From Dugong dugon (taxonomy: Eukaryota > Chordata > Mammalia > Sirenia > Dugongidae), in contig CM057471.1 in the NCBI GenBank assembly GCA_030035585.1, positions 69,216,319 through 69,280,318 of the forward strand: a stretch of 64,000 bases of DNA. The letters run 5' to 3'. Positions 10,951 through 22,045 of this stretch are shown one piece after another. The stretch's first letter is position 1. Each line of letters begins with the position of its first letter. The position numbers and the translations under genes are program-made. The notes under the pieces were generated by a model, which was not told the DNA's origin, ran no database searches, and worked only from the letters and a program-made list of their open reading frames with translations.

Positions 10951-11338
10951 TTGAATCTTAGGGTTAGAAAGAGCCTTAGAAATTGCCTTGAACAGTCCTT
11001 TACCCAAAGCATATATATTCCCTCTAAAATATTTCAAGACAAATGATTGTCACACACTCGCACATGTCTAGTAACTCAATACAGCAGGGCACTTCGTTCC
11101 ATTTTTAGACAGCTCAAATGGTTGAAAAGCTTTTCTTTATACCTGAAGCTTCCCCCATTGCCCTGAGTCATGTGCTCATGGACTAAAGTAAATGTACAAT
11201 GTAGTTCATATACCAATCACTAACAGATATAAAGATAATAATTGAGTTCCCAACTGTGATTTTTATTCTCATGTCTTACTCTTAATGAATCGTATAGTGT
11301 CAAAATCTCTCTTAAAACTAAATATTGAGAACGGAACA

Positions 11339-11392
11339 AATGGCATTTTTTAATGAGATGGAGAAACAAATCACCAACTTCATATGGAAAGG
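11339..11392 (+). repeat. 54-bp internal L1 ORF2 scrap with a perfect 12-bp duplication
   Basis: About 46 bp match the ORF2 stretch at 30354-30400 ('ttttttaatgagatggagaa' and 'tcaccaacttcatatggaaa') with one difference. The piece sits exactly between two copies of GAGAACGGAACA (11327-11338 and 11393-11404). It has no poly(A) and comes from the middle of ORF2, so it is not a normal 5'-truncated L1. Confidence 0.8.
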
Positions 11393-11404
11393 GAGAACGG
11401 AACA

Positions 11405-12290
11405 GTTTGTTTTTCTTAATACAATATACGACTGAATTAGCTTTGCTTATTATGTTTTTGCAGCTGCCAACACACCACTAAGCACTATAATTACTGAACC
11501 TCCGTGACATGCTACACATTTTATAATGAGAAAACTAAAGCTCAAAGAGATAAAGAAACTTAATCTTGGTTACACAGCCAGTCAAGAGTGGAGTTTAAAT
11601 TAGAATTCAAGACCTTCCAATTTTAAGGCTGCTTTATTTCCAATTCATTACACATTTAATTCACATCTGGTTCATAGTCATCTAAAATCCAAAGTATTTA
11701 TCTCACAAGGTACCACTAACTCATGTCTTTCTTTTTATTCTGTTTTTTAAAACAATAACCCATGTCTTTTTTATTCCATTCCTGGGAAACTGACTGTTGA
11801 ACCCAATGGCAGAATTTTACATTTGTCCTTAAATCAATTTTATCTTTATATAATAAATTCTATACGTCATTCTAGTCTATCGAAATCTTTGGGGATCCTG
11901 GCTTGCCACCCAGTATATTAGTTATTTCTCCCACCTCCTCTTCTACAAGAACAGTCAGTATGACATTATCTCCATCTCCATCCTAAAAGCAATACTGAAC
12001 AGGATGTAGCCTTCAGGCAAGCTGCTGAAGCCCCTTTCCCAGTCTGATTTAACCATTAGCATTCTAGAAACAGTTGTTAAACTAGTTGTGTCACTTACCT
12101 AGGCCAGACATTCTAGTCTGTTCTGTATAAAGATGTCCCAAAAAACTGTCATTATGTTAGATTCATTACATCTACAGTATCCCCTTGACTAGTGAGCCTA
12201 TCACAAAAGGAAATGCTCACAACCATCCCTAATTCAGTGCTCTTAATCTATTAATTTAGTGCTCTTAATTCAATGTTCTTAATCTACATT
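11405..12290. other. Intron with MIR and an older LINE-like stretch
   Basis: About 11480-11620 looks like a reverse MIR ('cattttataatgagaaaact' type text). About 11795-12235 resembles an ancient mammalian CR1/L3-like repeat ('gatctttttggatcc'-like text and a 'ctagtgagcctatcacaaaa' block). The family assignment of the second block is a weak recollection. Confidence 0.4.
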
Positions 12291-12444
12291 AACCCATTGC
12301 TGTCACGTCCATTCTGACTCATAGCAACCCTACAGGACAGAGCAGAACTGCCCCACAGAGTTTCCAAGGAGCAGCTGGTGGATTCAAACTGCCAACCTTT
12401 TGGTTAGCAGACGAGCTCTTAACCACTACACCACCAGGGCTCCA
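12291..12444 (-). mobile_element. Afrotherian SINE, short form
   Basis: 'aacccattgctgtcacgtcc' through 'ccaaccttttggttagcag' to 'ccaccagggctcc'. Flanks AATCTACAT and AATCTATAT are a diverged duplication. Confidence 0.9.
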
Positions 12445-12762
12445 ATCTATATAAATCTACCTAAAATATAATAGAAGAAAATCAGGCAAACAGCACTTCA
12501 AAGTGGAGACTATGGCTCACAGTAACTGCACTGCTCATAAACAAGAGGGAAGACAGGTACTTGAAATGCTGAACAAAGTAGTTTGCTATTTACAAAAACA
12601 GCAATGGATATAAAATAGTATGGGTAGAGAGAACACTCTTCCTAATTTATCAGAGAAACTCAATGTTTGTCTTGGTCAGGAGTACCGAAGAGCAAAAGAC
12701 TGTGAACTTTAAATGCCATTTCCTATGAATAGGAGCCAGGACTCCTTAGAAAAATGACTGAT

Positions 12763-14173
12763 CCCCAAAAACACTGGAAATAACAAATGTTGGAGAGGCT
12801 GCGGGGAGATTGGAACTCTTCTGCACTGCTAGTGGGAATGCAAAATGATACAACCATTTTGGAAAACGATATGGTGCTTCCTTAGAAAGCTAGGAATAGA
12901 AATACCATACAATTCAGCAGTACTACTCCTAGGAATATATCCTAGAGAAATAAGCGCCATCACGCGAAGAGACATACGCACACCCATGTTCCTTGCGGCA
13001 CTATTCACAATAGCAAAAAGATGGAAACAACCTAGATGCCCATCAACAGATAAATGAATAAACAAACTAGGTACATAGACACAATGGAGTATTATGCAAC
13101 GATAAAGAACAATGATGAATCTGCAAAACATCTCAACACAGATGAAACTGGAGGACACTATGCTGAGTGAAATTAGTCACAAAAGGTCAAATAGTGTATA
13201 AGACCTCTACTGTAAAAACTCATGAAAAGGTTTACACACAAAAAAGAAACAATCTGATGGTTACAAGGGATGGGAAGGGTGGGGGGTGGGAATACTAAAG
13301 AGACAATAGGTAAGTGGTAACCTTGGTGAAGGGTAAGATAGTATACAATACTGGGGAAGCCAGTACAACTTGTACAAGGAAAGGTCATGGAAGCTCCACA
13401 GACACATTCAAACCCCCTGAGGGATCAAATTGCTGGGTGGAGGGCTGTGAGGACTATGGTCTCAGGGAACATCTAGCTCAATTGGCATAACATAGTTTAT
13501 AAAGAAAATGTTCTACATTCTACCTTGGTGAGCAGCATCTGGGGTCTTAGAAGCCTGTGAGCAGCCATCTAAGTAAGATACTCCACTGGTCTCATCCTTT
13601 CAGGAACAAGGGAAAATGAAGAAAATAAGATACAACGGAAAGATTAATCCAAAGGACTGATGGACCGCAACTACCATAGCCTCCACCAGACTGAGTCCAG
13701 TACAACTAGATGGTGCCTGGCTGCCACCACTTACTGCTCTGACAGGGATCACAATAGAGGGTACTGAAGAGGGCTAGAGAGAAATGTAGAACAAAATTCT
13801 AACTCACACACACACACAAAAAAAAACAGACGTACCAGCCTGACAGAGACTGAAGAAACCCTGACAGCACGGCCCCCGGACACTCTTTTAGCTCAGTAAT
13901 GAAGTCACTCTCAAGGTTTACCCTTCAGCGAAAGATTAGACAGGTCCATAAAACAAAATGAGACTAGCGGGGCACACCGGCCCAGCGACAAGGACTAGAA
14001 GGCAGGAGGGGACAAGAGAGCTGGTAATAGGGAACCCAGGGTGTAGAAGGGAGCCTACTGACATGTCATGGGGTTGATAACCAATGTCATAAAACAGTAT
14101 GTGTACTAACTGTTAATGAAAAACTATTTGTTCTGTAAACCTTCATTTAAAGTACAATAAAAAGAATTTAAAA
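12763..14173 (+). mobile_element. 5'-truncated L1, ORF2 C-terminus plus type A 3' UTR
   Basis: Flanked by a perfect 15-bp duplication AGAAAAATGACTGAT (12748-12762 and 14174-14188). It starts near the cysteine-containing ORF2 C-terminus (CWRGCGEIGTLLHC) and runs through LFTIAKRWKQPRCPSTDK. A G-rich tract lies at 13267-13290, followed by a 3' UTR with GCATCTGGGGTCTTAG and the single A-type tail ending in 'aagtacaataaaaag'. It lacks the C block. Confidence 0.94.
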
Positions 14174-14188
14174 AGAAAAATGACTGAT

Positions 14189-14749
14189 TCCAGGTTTGAG
14201 GCAGGATATATTCACGATCAGCCTTGCTGAGTTATTCATGACTAATAATGGGGCCACGTCAAAAGGACACAGGAGGCAACATAAAAAGCTTCCCTACTAG
14301 CCTAAGAGGAGTAATTTAAGCAACAAAAAGAATAATGATAGCAATGGATTAAAATGTTTCAAATATAAAAATCAGCAAGTTCATGATAATATTAAAAAAA
14401 AAAATTCATTAATTACCACTGGAGGTTTCTAGGACACAAATTCTGAAAATTGATAAACAAAAGGAGAAAAATCAAACATTTAAATAAGAAGTACTAGAAT
14501 CTTCCTCTGTGCTCCCCTCCCCAAGAGTAACAGAAGAGAGCAGGGTGGAAACCAAGACAGCTTTTAAGAAATTTTAAACTTTAATGGAAAAGACTGGGAT
14601 TAGGTGAACATATCTACCTGGCAGTCAAGGGATCCATCTAGGGTGGGGAGGTAGAGTTAATCTCAGGGACTCTGGCAAGGTAAGCCTCAACTCAGGGATA
14701 TGGGGGGAAGTGGCAACTACTGGCTATACAAGTATCTTGTGCAGAGGCA
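14189..14749. other. Intron with a possible ancient repeat remnant
   Basis: The part around 14360-14470 ('accactggaggtttctagga') resembles 63430-63490, so both may belong to one ancient repeat. The rest is unassigned. Confidence 0.4.
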
Positions 14750-14990
14750 GGAGAACATAGAGATTAAGAATTTGGGCTCTGAAGTCAGAGTCCTTGGGTT
14801 CAAATCTAGATCTGTCACTTGCTAGCTGTGTGACCTTGAGATTTTCTTAACCTCTCTAGAAGTGCCTCAGTTTCCATATCTATAAATATGGATAATACTA
14901 CCATTTTTCAAAGAACTGTAGTGAGAATCAGGGAGTTAACAGATGACTAATAAATGGCATGGAGTGCTAGCTTCCTCATAGTTCATATTA
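14750..14990 (+). mobile_element. MIR copy, nearly complete
   Basis: 'gggctctgaagtcagagtcc', 'tgctagctgtgtgaccttga' and 'tctataaatatggataatac' in the expected order. Confidence 0.8.
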
Positions 14991-16136
14991 GAATAAAATG
15001 GCTTTGCAAGATGTAAATTGCTATACGATGCTTAATTGTCTTTCTTTTTTAACCTAAAAGACATTTTAAAATTATGCTAGCACAGAAGAGGAGTACTTCA
15101 GTCAGTCTGATGGCAAGTGAAGATGATGACAGATTCCATAAAGAAGGTGAGTTCTGAATCATGAGTAGCAGTTAGTCAAGTGAAGGTGGAGGAGAGGGCA
15201 CAGGCAGAAGAAACAATTAGCATATAAAGTTGTGTCTTAGGTTTGGTGTTGGAAACCCTTCTCTAACTTGGGTTTCCTTTGAGAAGAATCTCATTTCTTT
15301 CTAAAACAGCTAATACAGTTCACTAAGCTTCAGCAAGACTATGAAGATGAGATACACAGAAATAGCCAGAGATATCAGGTTATTTCCCACCTTTCTATAT
15401 GTTAAGAGTCATGGTCTATTCCATGATTTTATTCATGCAAGATGTTCTAAAAGGAGCTTGTCCCATGCTACCCTGGATAAAATAAATGTAACTATACATG
15501 AGCAGTATTAGAAAACAAGTAACATGTTTGGTCTTTGGTACAGTCTTCCAAAGCTTAGGAACAGTCCAAAGGGAGGGAGGAAGTATGGAGGGGAGACAGG
15601 CAGGGAGGGGAGGCAGACAGGAAAATATTGTAACAGATCTATCATACTAAATTTCATTTCCTCAAACTTTAGCACTCCTACTGAGACAGACAAAAGCAGA
15701 TGCAGACCTTGGTTAGGATCTCTGTGGACAGATTAATTTTCAAAGACAGAAATGCCAAGTTGAAATAATGGAAATGATGAATAAGCATCTGATGTTATTG
15801 ACCTAGACAATAACAATCTGAAGCAGGTACAGACCCCTAGCAACATCTTTTCAGAACATCATTGACATATGTTTGCTCATATGAATGAATGTTCCCAACT
15901 TCACATCATTTAAGAGGAGAAAAAGTAAATAAGAACAAAGATATATATAAACAAACCCGGTCGTTAATCTAAGAATTTTACAACACGTAGGTTCTTATTT
16001 TTTAAACAGTGACAGAACCCCTCAGTTACACCCAACCAAACATACCATCAAGTCAAAGTTAACTTTATAAGCAAGCCTCAATCAAAGACATTAACATCTG
16101 ATACCATACTTCTTACACCTAAGAGGTTCATTTTGT
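14991..16136. other. Unique intron with a purine-rich tract
   Basis: A G/A-rich stretch lies at about 15568-15622. Open frames across it on both strands reflect composition. No repeat was recognised. Confidence 0.5.
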
Positions 16137-16162
16137 TGGATGAATGAATGAATGAATGAATT
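16137..16162. repeat. (TGAA)n microsatellite
   Basis: Five to six copies of TGAA. Confidence 0.9.
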
Positions 16163-16369
16163 CATGGACACATGGTTATGGCATCATGACTAGTGTTTCT
16201 GGGAAAAAAAATGAAATAAAAAATATCAAAGTGCATCACATGTAGTAAGGATAAAATATTGTCCTGAAAACTTTGTTTCCATTAAAGTATGTGCATTTTT
16301 ACTGTCTTTGTATGTATGTGTGTGGTGGGGCATTGGATCATATTGTACTACGGATTGTGGTGTAAAAAG

Positions 16370-16500
16370 TTTAAAATACACTGGCCTGGTGGTTAAGACA
16401 CACTGGGTATAAATCACAGGTCTGCCACATCCTAGCTTTGTAACTGTGGGCAAATGATCTACTTTTTTTAAGCCTCAGTACCTCTTTAAACCTCAGATTA
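16370..16500 (+). mobile_element. MIR fragment
   Basis: 'ctggtggttaagacacactg' and 'gtaactgtgggcaaatgatc'. Confidence 0.6.
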
Positions 16501-16554
16501 GATGACATATTTAATCCCCAGCAACTTCATTAGGGCGTTCTGTCAAATGAGAAC

Positions 16555-17090
16555 CTGATAATAGCTAACACGTCCATAGTACTTACTTACTATGTAAGAA
16601 GGTCCGTTCTAAATGTATCACATATAATAACTCACTCATCCTTCACAACAATTCTGTGTGGTAGATACTATTATTATTCCCATTTTACAGATTAGGAAAC
16701 TGAGGCATGCAGAGGCTAAGAAATATACCAAAGGTCCCAAAGCTAGTAGACAGCAGAATCAGGATTCTAAGCAGATAATCTTGCACCAGGATCTAAGACC
16801 TTTCAAGTTATACAATACTTCTAGGTACAATGTCTAATACACAGTAAGTATATAATAAATGTTGGAGGCCCTGGGTGGTACAGTTAACGCACTCAGCTGC
16901 TAACTGAAAGGATGGAGGTTTGCGTCCACCCAAAGGCACCTTGGAAGAAAGGCCTGATCTAATTCTGAAAAATTAGCCATTCAAAAGTCCTATGGAGCAT
17001 AGTTCTACTCTGACACACATGGGGTTGCCATGAATTGGAATCAACTTGATAGCAACTGGCATAAAATAAATGTTAGTTGTTACTATTGTT
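16555..17090 (-). mobile_element. MIR split by a SINE
   Basis: Reverse MIR ('cccattttacagattaggaa', then 'aaggtcccaaagctagtaga'). Its end 'agtaagtatataataaatgt' is separated from 'tagttgttactattgttact' by the SINE at 16864-17064. Confidence 0.7.
16864..17064 (+). mobile_element. Afrotherian SINE, third form
   Basis: Has the GGCACCTTGGAAGAAAGGCC middle of the third form, with a target duplication AATAAATGTT (16854-16863 and 17065-17074) inside an older MIR. Confidence 0.9.
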
Positions 17091-17540
17091 ACTAAAGACA
17101 GGTGTTCTATCAGATGAGAACCTGATAAAAATTTACAATTTTATGGAACATTCTATTAAGTATTTTGTTTAAAAAAAAAAAAAATCCATCTTAAACAAGG
17201 TAATATAGTGCTTAAAAAAAAAGCTTTGATAAAATTTATTCATTATAAAACCTCTTAACAAATTAGGAACAGGAGGGAACTTCTTTAATATGATAAGGGC
17301 TATCTAAACACACTTACAGCAAATACTAAACTTAATGGTGAAATGTTAAAAGCTTTTGAGATTAGAAATAAACAAGGATGACCCATTATTAACACATTCA
17401 TTCAACACTGTACTAAAGGTCCTAGCCAGTGCAGTAAACTAAGAAACATGCAAAAATTAGCCATATTTCCATAAACCAGTCATAAGCAGAAATGAAAATT
17501 TTAAAAGATGCCATTTACAATTAAAAAAAAAAAAAAAACA

Positions 17541-17592
17541 ACCAAACCCGTTGCCATCGAGTCGGTTCCAACTCATAGTGACCCTATAGAAT
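17541..17592 (-). mobile_element. SINE 3'-end fragment
   Basis: 'aacccgttgccatcgagtcg' and 'ttccaactcatagtgaccct'. It lies after an A-rich run. Confidence 0.7.
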
Positions 17593-18097
17593 GGCATCAA
17601 AAAATATAAAATACCTAAAAATCAATCTAATAAAGACATATAAGTTCTCTATGGATAAACTGTAATATACTGTAATACACTGTAATATAAAATACTACTA
17701 AAATAATTTGGAAAATATTTAAATAAATGGAGAGACAAGCTATGTTCATATATTGGAAGTGTCAATATTATGCATATATGGGTATTTAATTTATAATAAA
17801 GGTGTCATTGCAGAGTAGTGAGGAAAAGACAGTGTTTTCCGTACCCAGTGTTGAGACAACTGGGTATCTATGTGGGAAAAATAATGACACTTGATCCTAC
17901 CTCACACCATATACAACATGTAATTCAAAGTAGACTGAATACCTAAATATCATAGGCAAAAATCATACAGCTCTTAGAAGATAATAAAGGAAAATATCTT
18001 CATGACCTTAGGTTAGGAAGTGATTTTTAAAACAGGATGCAAAAAGTACTAACCATAAAGGAAAGGACTAATAAAACTGGACTACATTAAAATGAGA

Positions 18098-18243
18098 GAA
18101 GCCTGGTGGCAGAGTGGTTAAGACTCGCCTGCTAACTGAAAGGTAGGTGGTTCAAACCCACTAGCCACTCTGTGGGAGAAAGATGTGGCAATCTGCTTCC
18201 ATAAAGATTACAGTCTTGGAAACCCTATGGGGCAGTTCTACTA
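18098..18243 (+). mobile_element. Afrotherian SINE, long form, 3'-truncated
   Basis: Long-form middle is present (GAGAAAGATGTGGCAATCTG). The element stops at 'ggggcagttctact' where an L1 tail begins, so the SINE tail is missing. Confidence 0.83.
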
Positions 18244-18425
18244 ACATTAGATAGGAACCTTAGGGGGCAAGTGAGTTTATGTTAACGGGAGAGGAACAAC
18301 TAAGAAAAGGAGGGTGAGAATGGGTGCACAACTTGAAGAATGTAATCGGTGTCACTGAATTATTGTACATGCAGAAATGGTTGAACTGGTGTATGTTTTG
18401 CTGTGTACATTCTCAGCAACAACAA
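18244..18425 (+). mobile_element. L1 tail, C type
   Basis: Same block as at 21.4-21.66 kb and 43.7-43.96 kb ('ggtgtcactgaattattgta', then 'gtatgttttgctgtgtacat'), ending in CAACAACAAAATAAAATAA. Confidence 0.83.
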
Positions 18426-19696
18426 AATAAAATAAGGCAATCCAGTAGAAAAATAGGCAAGAAACTTGAATAGGCATTTCATAAAGGAGGACATCCAGGT
18501 AATCAGTAAACTTATAAAAAAAGATGTTCAAACCTATTAATTAAGGGCATGCAAATTAAAACCACAATGAGATACCATTATGCATTTATTAGAATGGCCA
18601 AAATTTAAAAAGACTTCAAGTGGTGGTAACAATGTGGAATAACTAACTTCAATATATTGCTGGCAGGAGTGTTTACTGGTACAACTACTATGGAAAATAT
18701 TGTGTCGTTATCTATTAAAAGTTGATGATATACCTATCCTATGACCCACTTCCCAGGCATACCCAACAGAAATGCATGCACATGTGTATCAGGAGACAAG
18801 TTTAAGGATGTTCACATAAGCATGCTTTGTAAAAGCTCCACATTAAGAACAACCCAGATGAAATGGAAAAACCAATCCTCAACTTTATACTGAATGGTAA
18901 GTGGCTACAAACAGCTAAAGCAATGTTGAAAGAGAAGAACAAAGTAGGAGGACTCACACTTCCTGATTTTAAAACATATTATACAGCTTTAGTAATCAAA
19001 ATAGCCTGGAATTAGCATGACAACAGACACACAGACCAATGGAATAGAACTGAGAGCCCAGAAATAAACCTACACATCTATGGTCAGCCTATTTTTGACA
19101 AGGGTGCGAAGTCTATTTGATGGGGAAAGAAGAGTCTCATCAACAGTGTTGTCAAAATTGGATTTCCACATGTAGAAAAATAAAATAGGATCCATGCCTC
19201 ACACCATACACAAAAACAAATTCAAATGGATTAAAGACCTAAATGCGAAAACTAAAACCATAAATTCTTAGAAGAAAATGCAGGAGCAACACTGTCAGGC
19301 CTAGCTTTTAACAATGGATTATCAAATATAATAACAAAAGCACTAACAGCAAAAGACAAAATAAATAAATGGGACCTCATAAAGATTAAAAAATTTTGTT
19401 CATCAAAAGACTTTACCAAAAAAAAATGAAAAGACAAGCTGGGAGAATATCTTTGGAAACCGTATACCTGATAAGAATCTAACAACCAAAATATATACAC
19501 AACTTAACAACAAAAAGACAAGTAATCCAATCATAAAATGGGCAAAGGACTTGAATAGATACTTCACCAAAGAGGACATTCAAATGGCCACCAAACATAT
19601 GAAAAGATGCTCAATGTCATTAGCCATCACAGAGATGCAAATCAAAGCCACAATGAGATACCATTTTACTCCCACTAGAATGGCAGGAAGAAAAAG

Positions 19697-19910
19697 GACC
19701 CCATGGTGGCACAGTGGTTAAAGCTGCCTACTGAAAGGGTGGCGGTTTCAACTCACCAGCTGCTCCACAGGAAAAAGATGTGGCAATCTGCTTCCATAAA
19801 GATTATAGCCTAGTAAACCCTATGGGGCAGTTCTACCCTATGGGGCAGTTCTACTCTGTCCCACAGGCTTGCTATGAATCATTATTGACTCGATGGCACA
19901 CAAAAACAAT
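19697..19910 (+). mobile_element. Afrotherian SINE, long form, with 18-bp internal duplication
   Basis: CCCTATGGGGCAGTTCTA occurs at about 19818 and again at about 19836. The tail 'attgactcgatggcacacaa' is diverged. Confidence 0.87.
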
Positions 19911-20336
19911 AGGACGGCTAAGACAAAACAAAAAAACAAAAAAAATAAATAAATAAATAAAAAAGGTTGGCAAGGATGTGGGGAAACTGGAACCCTTATC
20001 CATTGCTGGTAGGAATGCAAAATGGTACAGCTGTTGTGGAAAACAGTGTGGTGGTTCCTCAAAAACTAAAAATAGAACTACCATATGACACAGCAATTCC
20101 ACTTCTAGGTATATATACCCAAAAGACTTGAAAGCAGAGACCCAAACAGATACTTGTACACCAGTGTTCACTGCAGCACTATTCACAACAGCCAAAAGGT
20201 GGAAACAACCTAAACGGATGAACCCATCAACGGATGGATGGATAAACAAAATGTGGTACCTAATACAATGGAATACTACTCAGCCAGTAAGAAGAATGAT
20301 AGATGCTACAATATGGGTGGAGCCTGAAGACACTAA

Positions 20337-20493
20337 GGAGCCCTGGTGGCACAGCAGTTAAACACTGGGCTGCTAACCAAAAGGTTGGCAGTTCGAACTC
20401 ACCAGCCACTCTGTGGGATAAAGATATGGTAGTCTGCTTCCATAAAGATTACAGCCTTGGAAACCCTATGTGGCAGTTCTACTCTGCCCCACA
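20337..20493 (+). mobile_element. Afrotherian SINE, long form, 3'-truncated
   Basis: Starts GGAGCCCTGGTGGCACAGC and includes the AAAGATTACAGCC middle. It ends after 'tctactctgccccacaagg', where L1 sequence resumes at ATTATGCTGAGTGAAATAAG. Confidence 0.87.
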
Positions 20494-22045
20494 AGGCATT
20501 ATGCTGAGTGAAATAAGTCAATCACAAAACGACAAATATTGTATGACCTCACTTCTATAAAAAGACAAGAACAGGGACAAATGTATAGAGACTCAAAGTC
20601 TATTAGTGGTTGCCAGGGGCAGGAGGGGGCTGGGGAAAAGGAAGTTATTGCTTATCGAGTACTGACTTTCAGTTTACAGTGATGGAAAAATTGCATTGAT
20701 TAAGGGTAGGGTTGCACAGCTGATTAATGTAATTGCTGTCAATAACTTGTACACCTGTAAAAATCTGAATTGGCAAAAGTTGTGTGATAGATATATTTAT
20801 AACAGTGACAAAAAAAAAAAAAGAATAGCTGCTGAGAGTGCTTATTTATGTACAAGTAAACACCTCATGGGATTTGGTTCCTTGGTTTGGAGGTATAGGG
20901 CCATGGTTTCAAGGGACAGCCCAGTTAATCGGCCTAATAACGTGTCTAGTGCTTCTGTACTACCTCCTAGTTCATTCTGTAGTGCCTGGGGTCTTAAACA
21001 CTTGCAAGCGGCCATTCAAGGTACAATAATTGGTCTCTATTTGCCTGGTGCAACAGAGGAAGATGGAGAGTTAGGAATAGGAGGAGGCTATGGAATGTGT
21101 GGTCAATTGCCTCCATGAACAACTAACTGCCTCCTCTGCCACAATATCAGAACTGGATGGTGCTTGGCTACCATTACTAAATATTTTGATCTAAGATTCT
21201 ATAGATGAATCCTGATCAAAAGGGGGAAAATGTAGAACAGAATTTCAAAGTCTCATGAACTCCAGACTTTCTGGAGCCAATGAGTCTGGGTGAGCCCTCA
21301 AAACTATTGGCCTGAGATCATCTCTAAACCTTAAACCAAAAATATTACCTGAAATCTTCTGAAAACCAAACAACAGTTTAGCTTAACTAGTTAAGAATGT
21401 CTGCCCTGAACACTGTGTTCTTTTACAACCTATGTATATCAGATCAAACTGACAATAGCAACTCAAAAGATTAGATAGGAAACTTAGGGAGGAGTGAGTG
21501 AGATTAGGTTAATGGGTTAGGAACAACTCGAAAAAGGAAGGTGAAACTAGTTGCACAGCTCCAAGAATGTATGTAATCAATGTCACTGAATTGAACATGT
21601 AGAAATTTTGAACTGGTGTATGTTCTGCTGTATATATTCTCAACAACAAAAATAAATTGTATCAAAAAAGAATAACCCAAATGTCCATCAATACAGATAA
21701 ATAGTGTATATTCATACAATGGAATATTATAAAACAATAAAAACGTATGAACTACTGCAACAACATAGATGACTTACACAAACATAATGTTGGATGAAAG
21801 AAGCCAGAAAAAAAATTCATACTAAGTTTAAAAAAAAGCAAAGAGGGGAAAGAGGCATACAGTGTGGAGAGTGTGGGGGTGTGGAAGGTATTGAGGGGAG
21901 GACACGAGATTCTGGGTGCTGGCATGTTCTATTTCTTGACCTGCGTGGTGCTTGCTTTATAATAGATCATTAAGCGATACATTTGTATTTTATGTACTTT
22001 CTCTAAGTGTTGTATTTCACAATAAAAAGGCTGAAAACAAAAGAT

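Larger units (their letters stand above)
9533..11326. other. Unique intron with decayed MIR copies
   Basis: Mostly single-copy sequence. MIR-like reverse-strand blocks are listed separately. A plus-strand frame at 10065-10343 has no homology or splice context that I recognise. Confidence 0.5.
18861..21667 (+). mobile_element. L1 with complete C-type 3' UTR nested in the older L1
   Basis: ORF2 C-terminal half from 18870, then a 3' UTR carrying GGGGTCTTAAACACTTGC and GCGGCCATTCAAGG, the C tail and an A-rich end. The flanks AAGAACAACCCAGATG (18845-18860) and AAGAATAACCCAAATG (21668-21683) look like a 16-bp duplication with two changes. Two SINEs lie inside. Confidence 0.85.
17240..22045 (+). 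mobile_element. Old L1 (ORF2 to 3' end), heavily interrupted
   Basis: Decayed ORF2 text at 17240-17540 and 17594-18097 (read-through KVLASAVN), the C-terminal region at 18426-18860, and a 3' end at 21668-22045 ('ctgggtgctggcatgttcta' to 'cacaataaaaagg'). It is interrupted by SINE pieces, an L1 tail and a whole younger L1. Divergence is visibly higher than in the younger L1s here. Confidence 0.8.
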
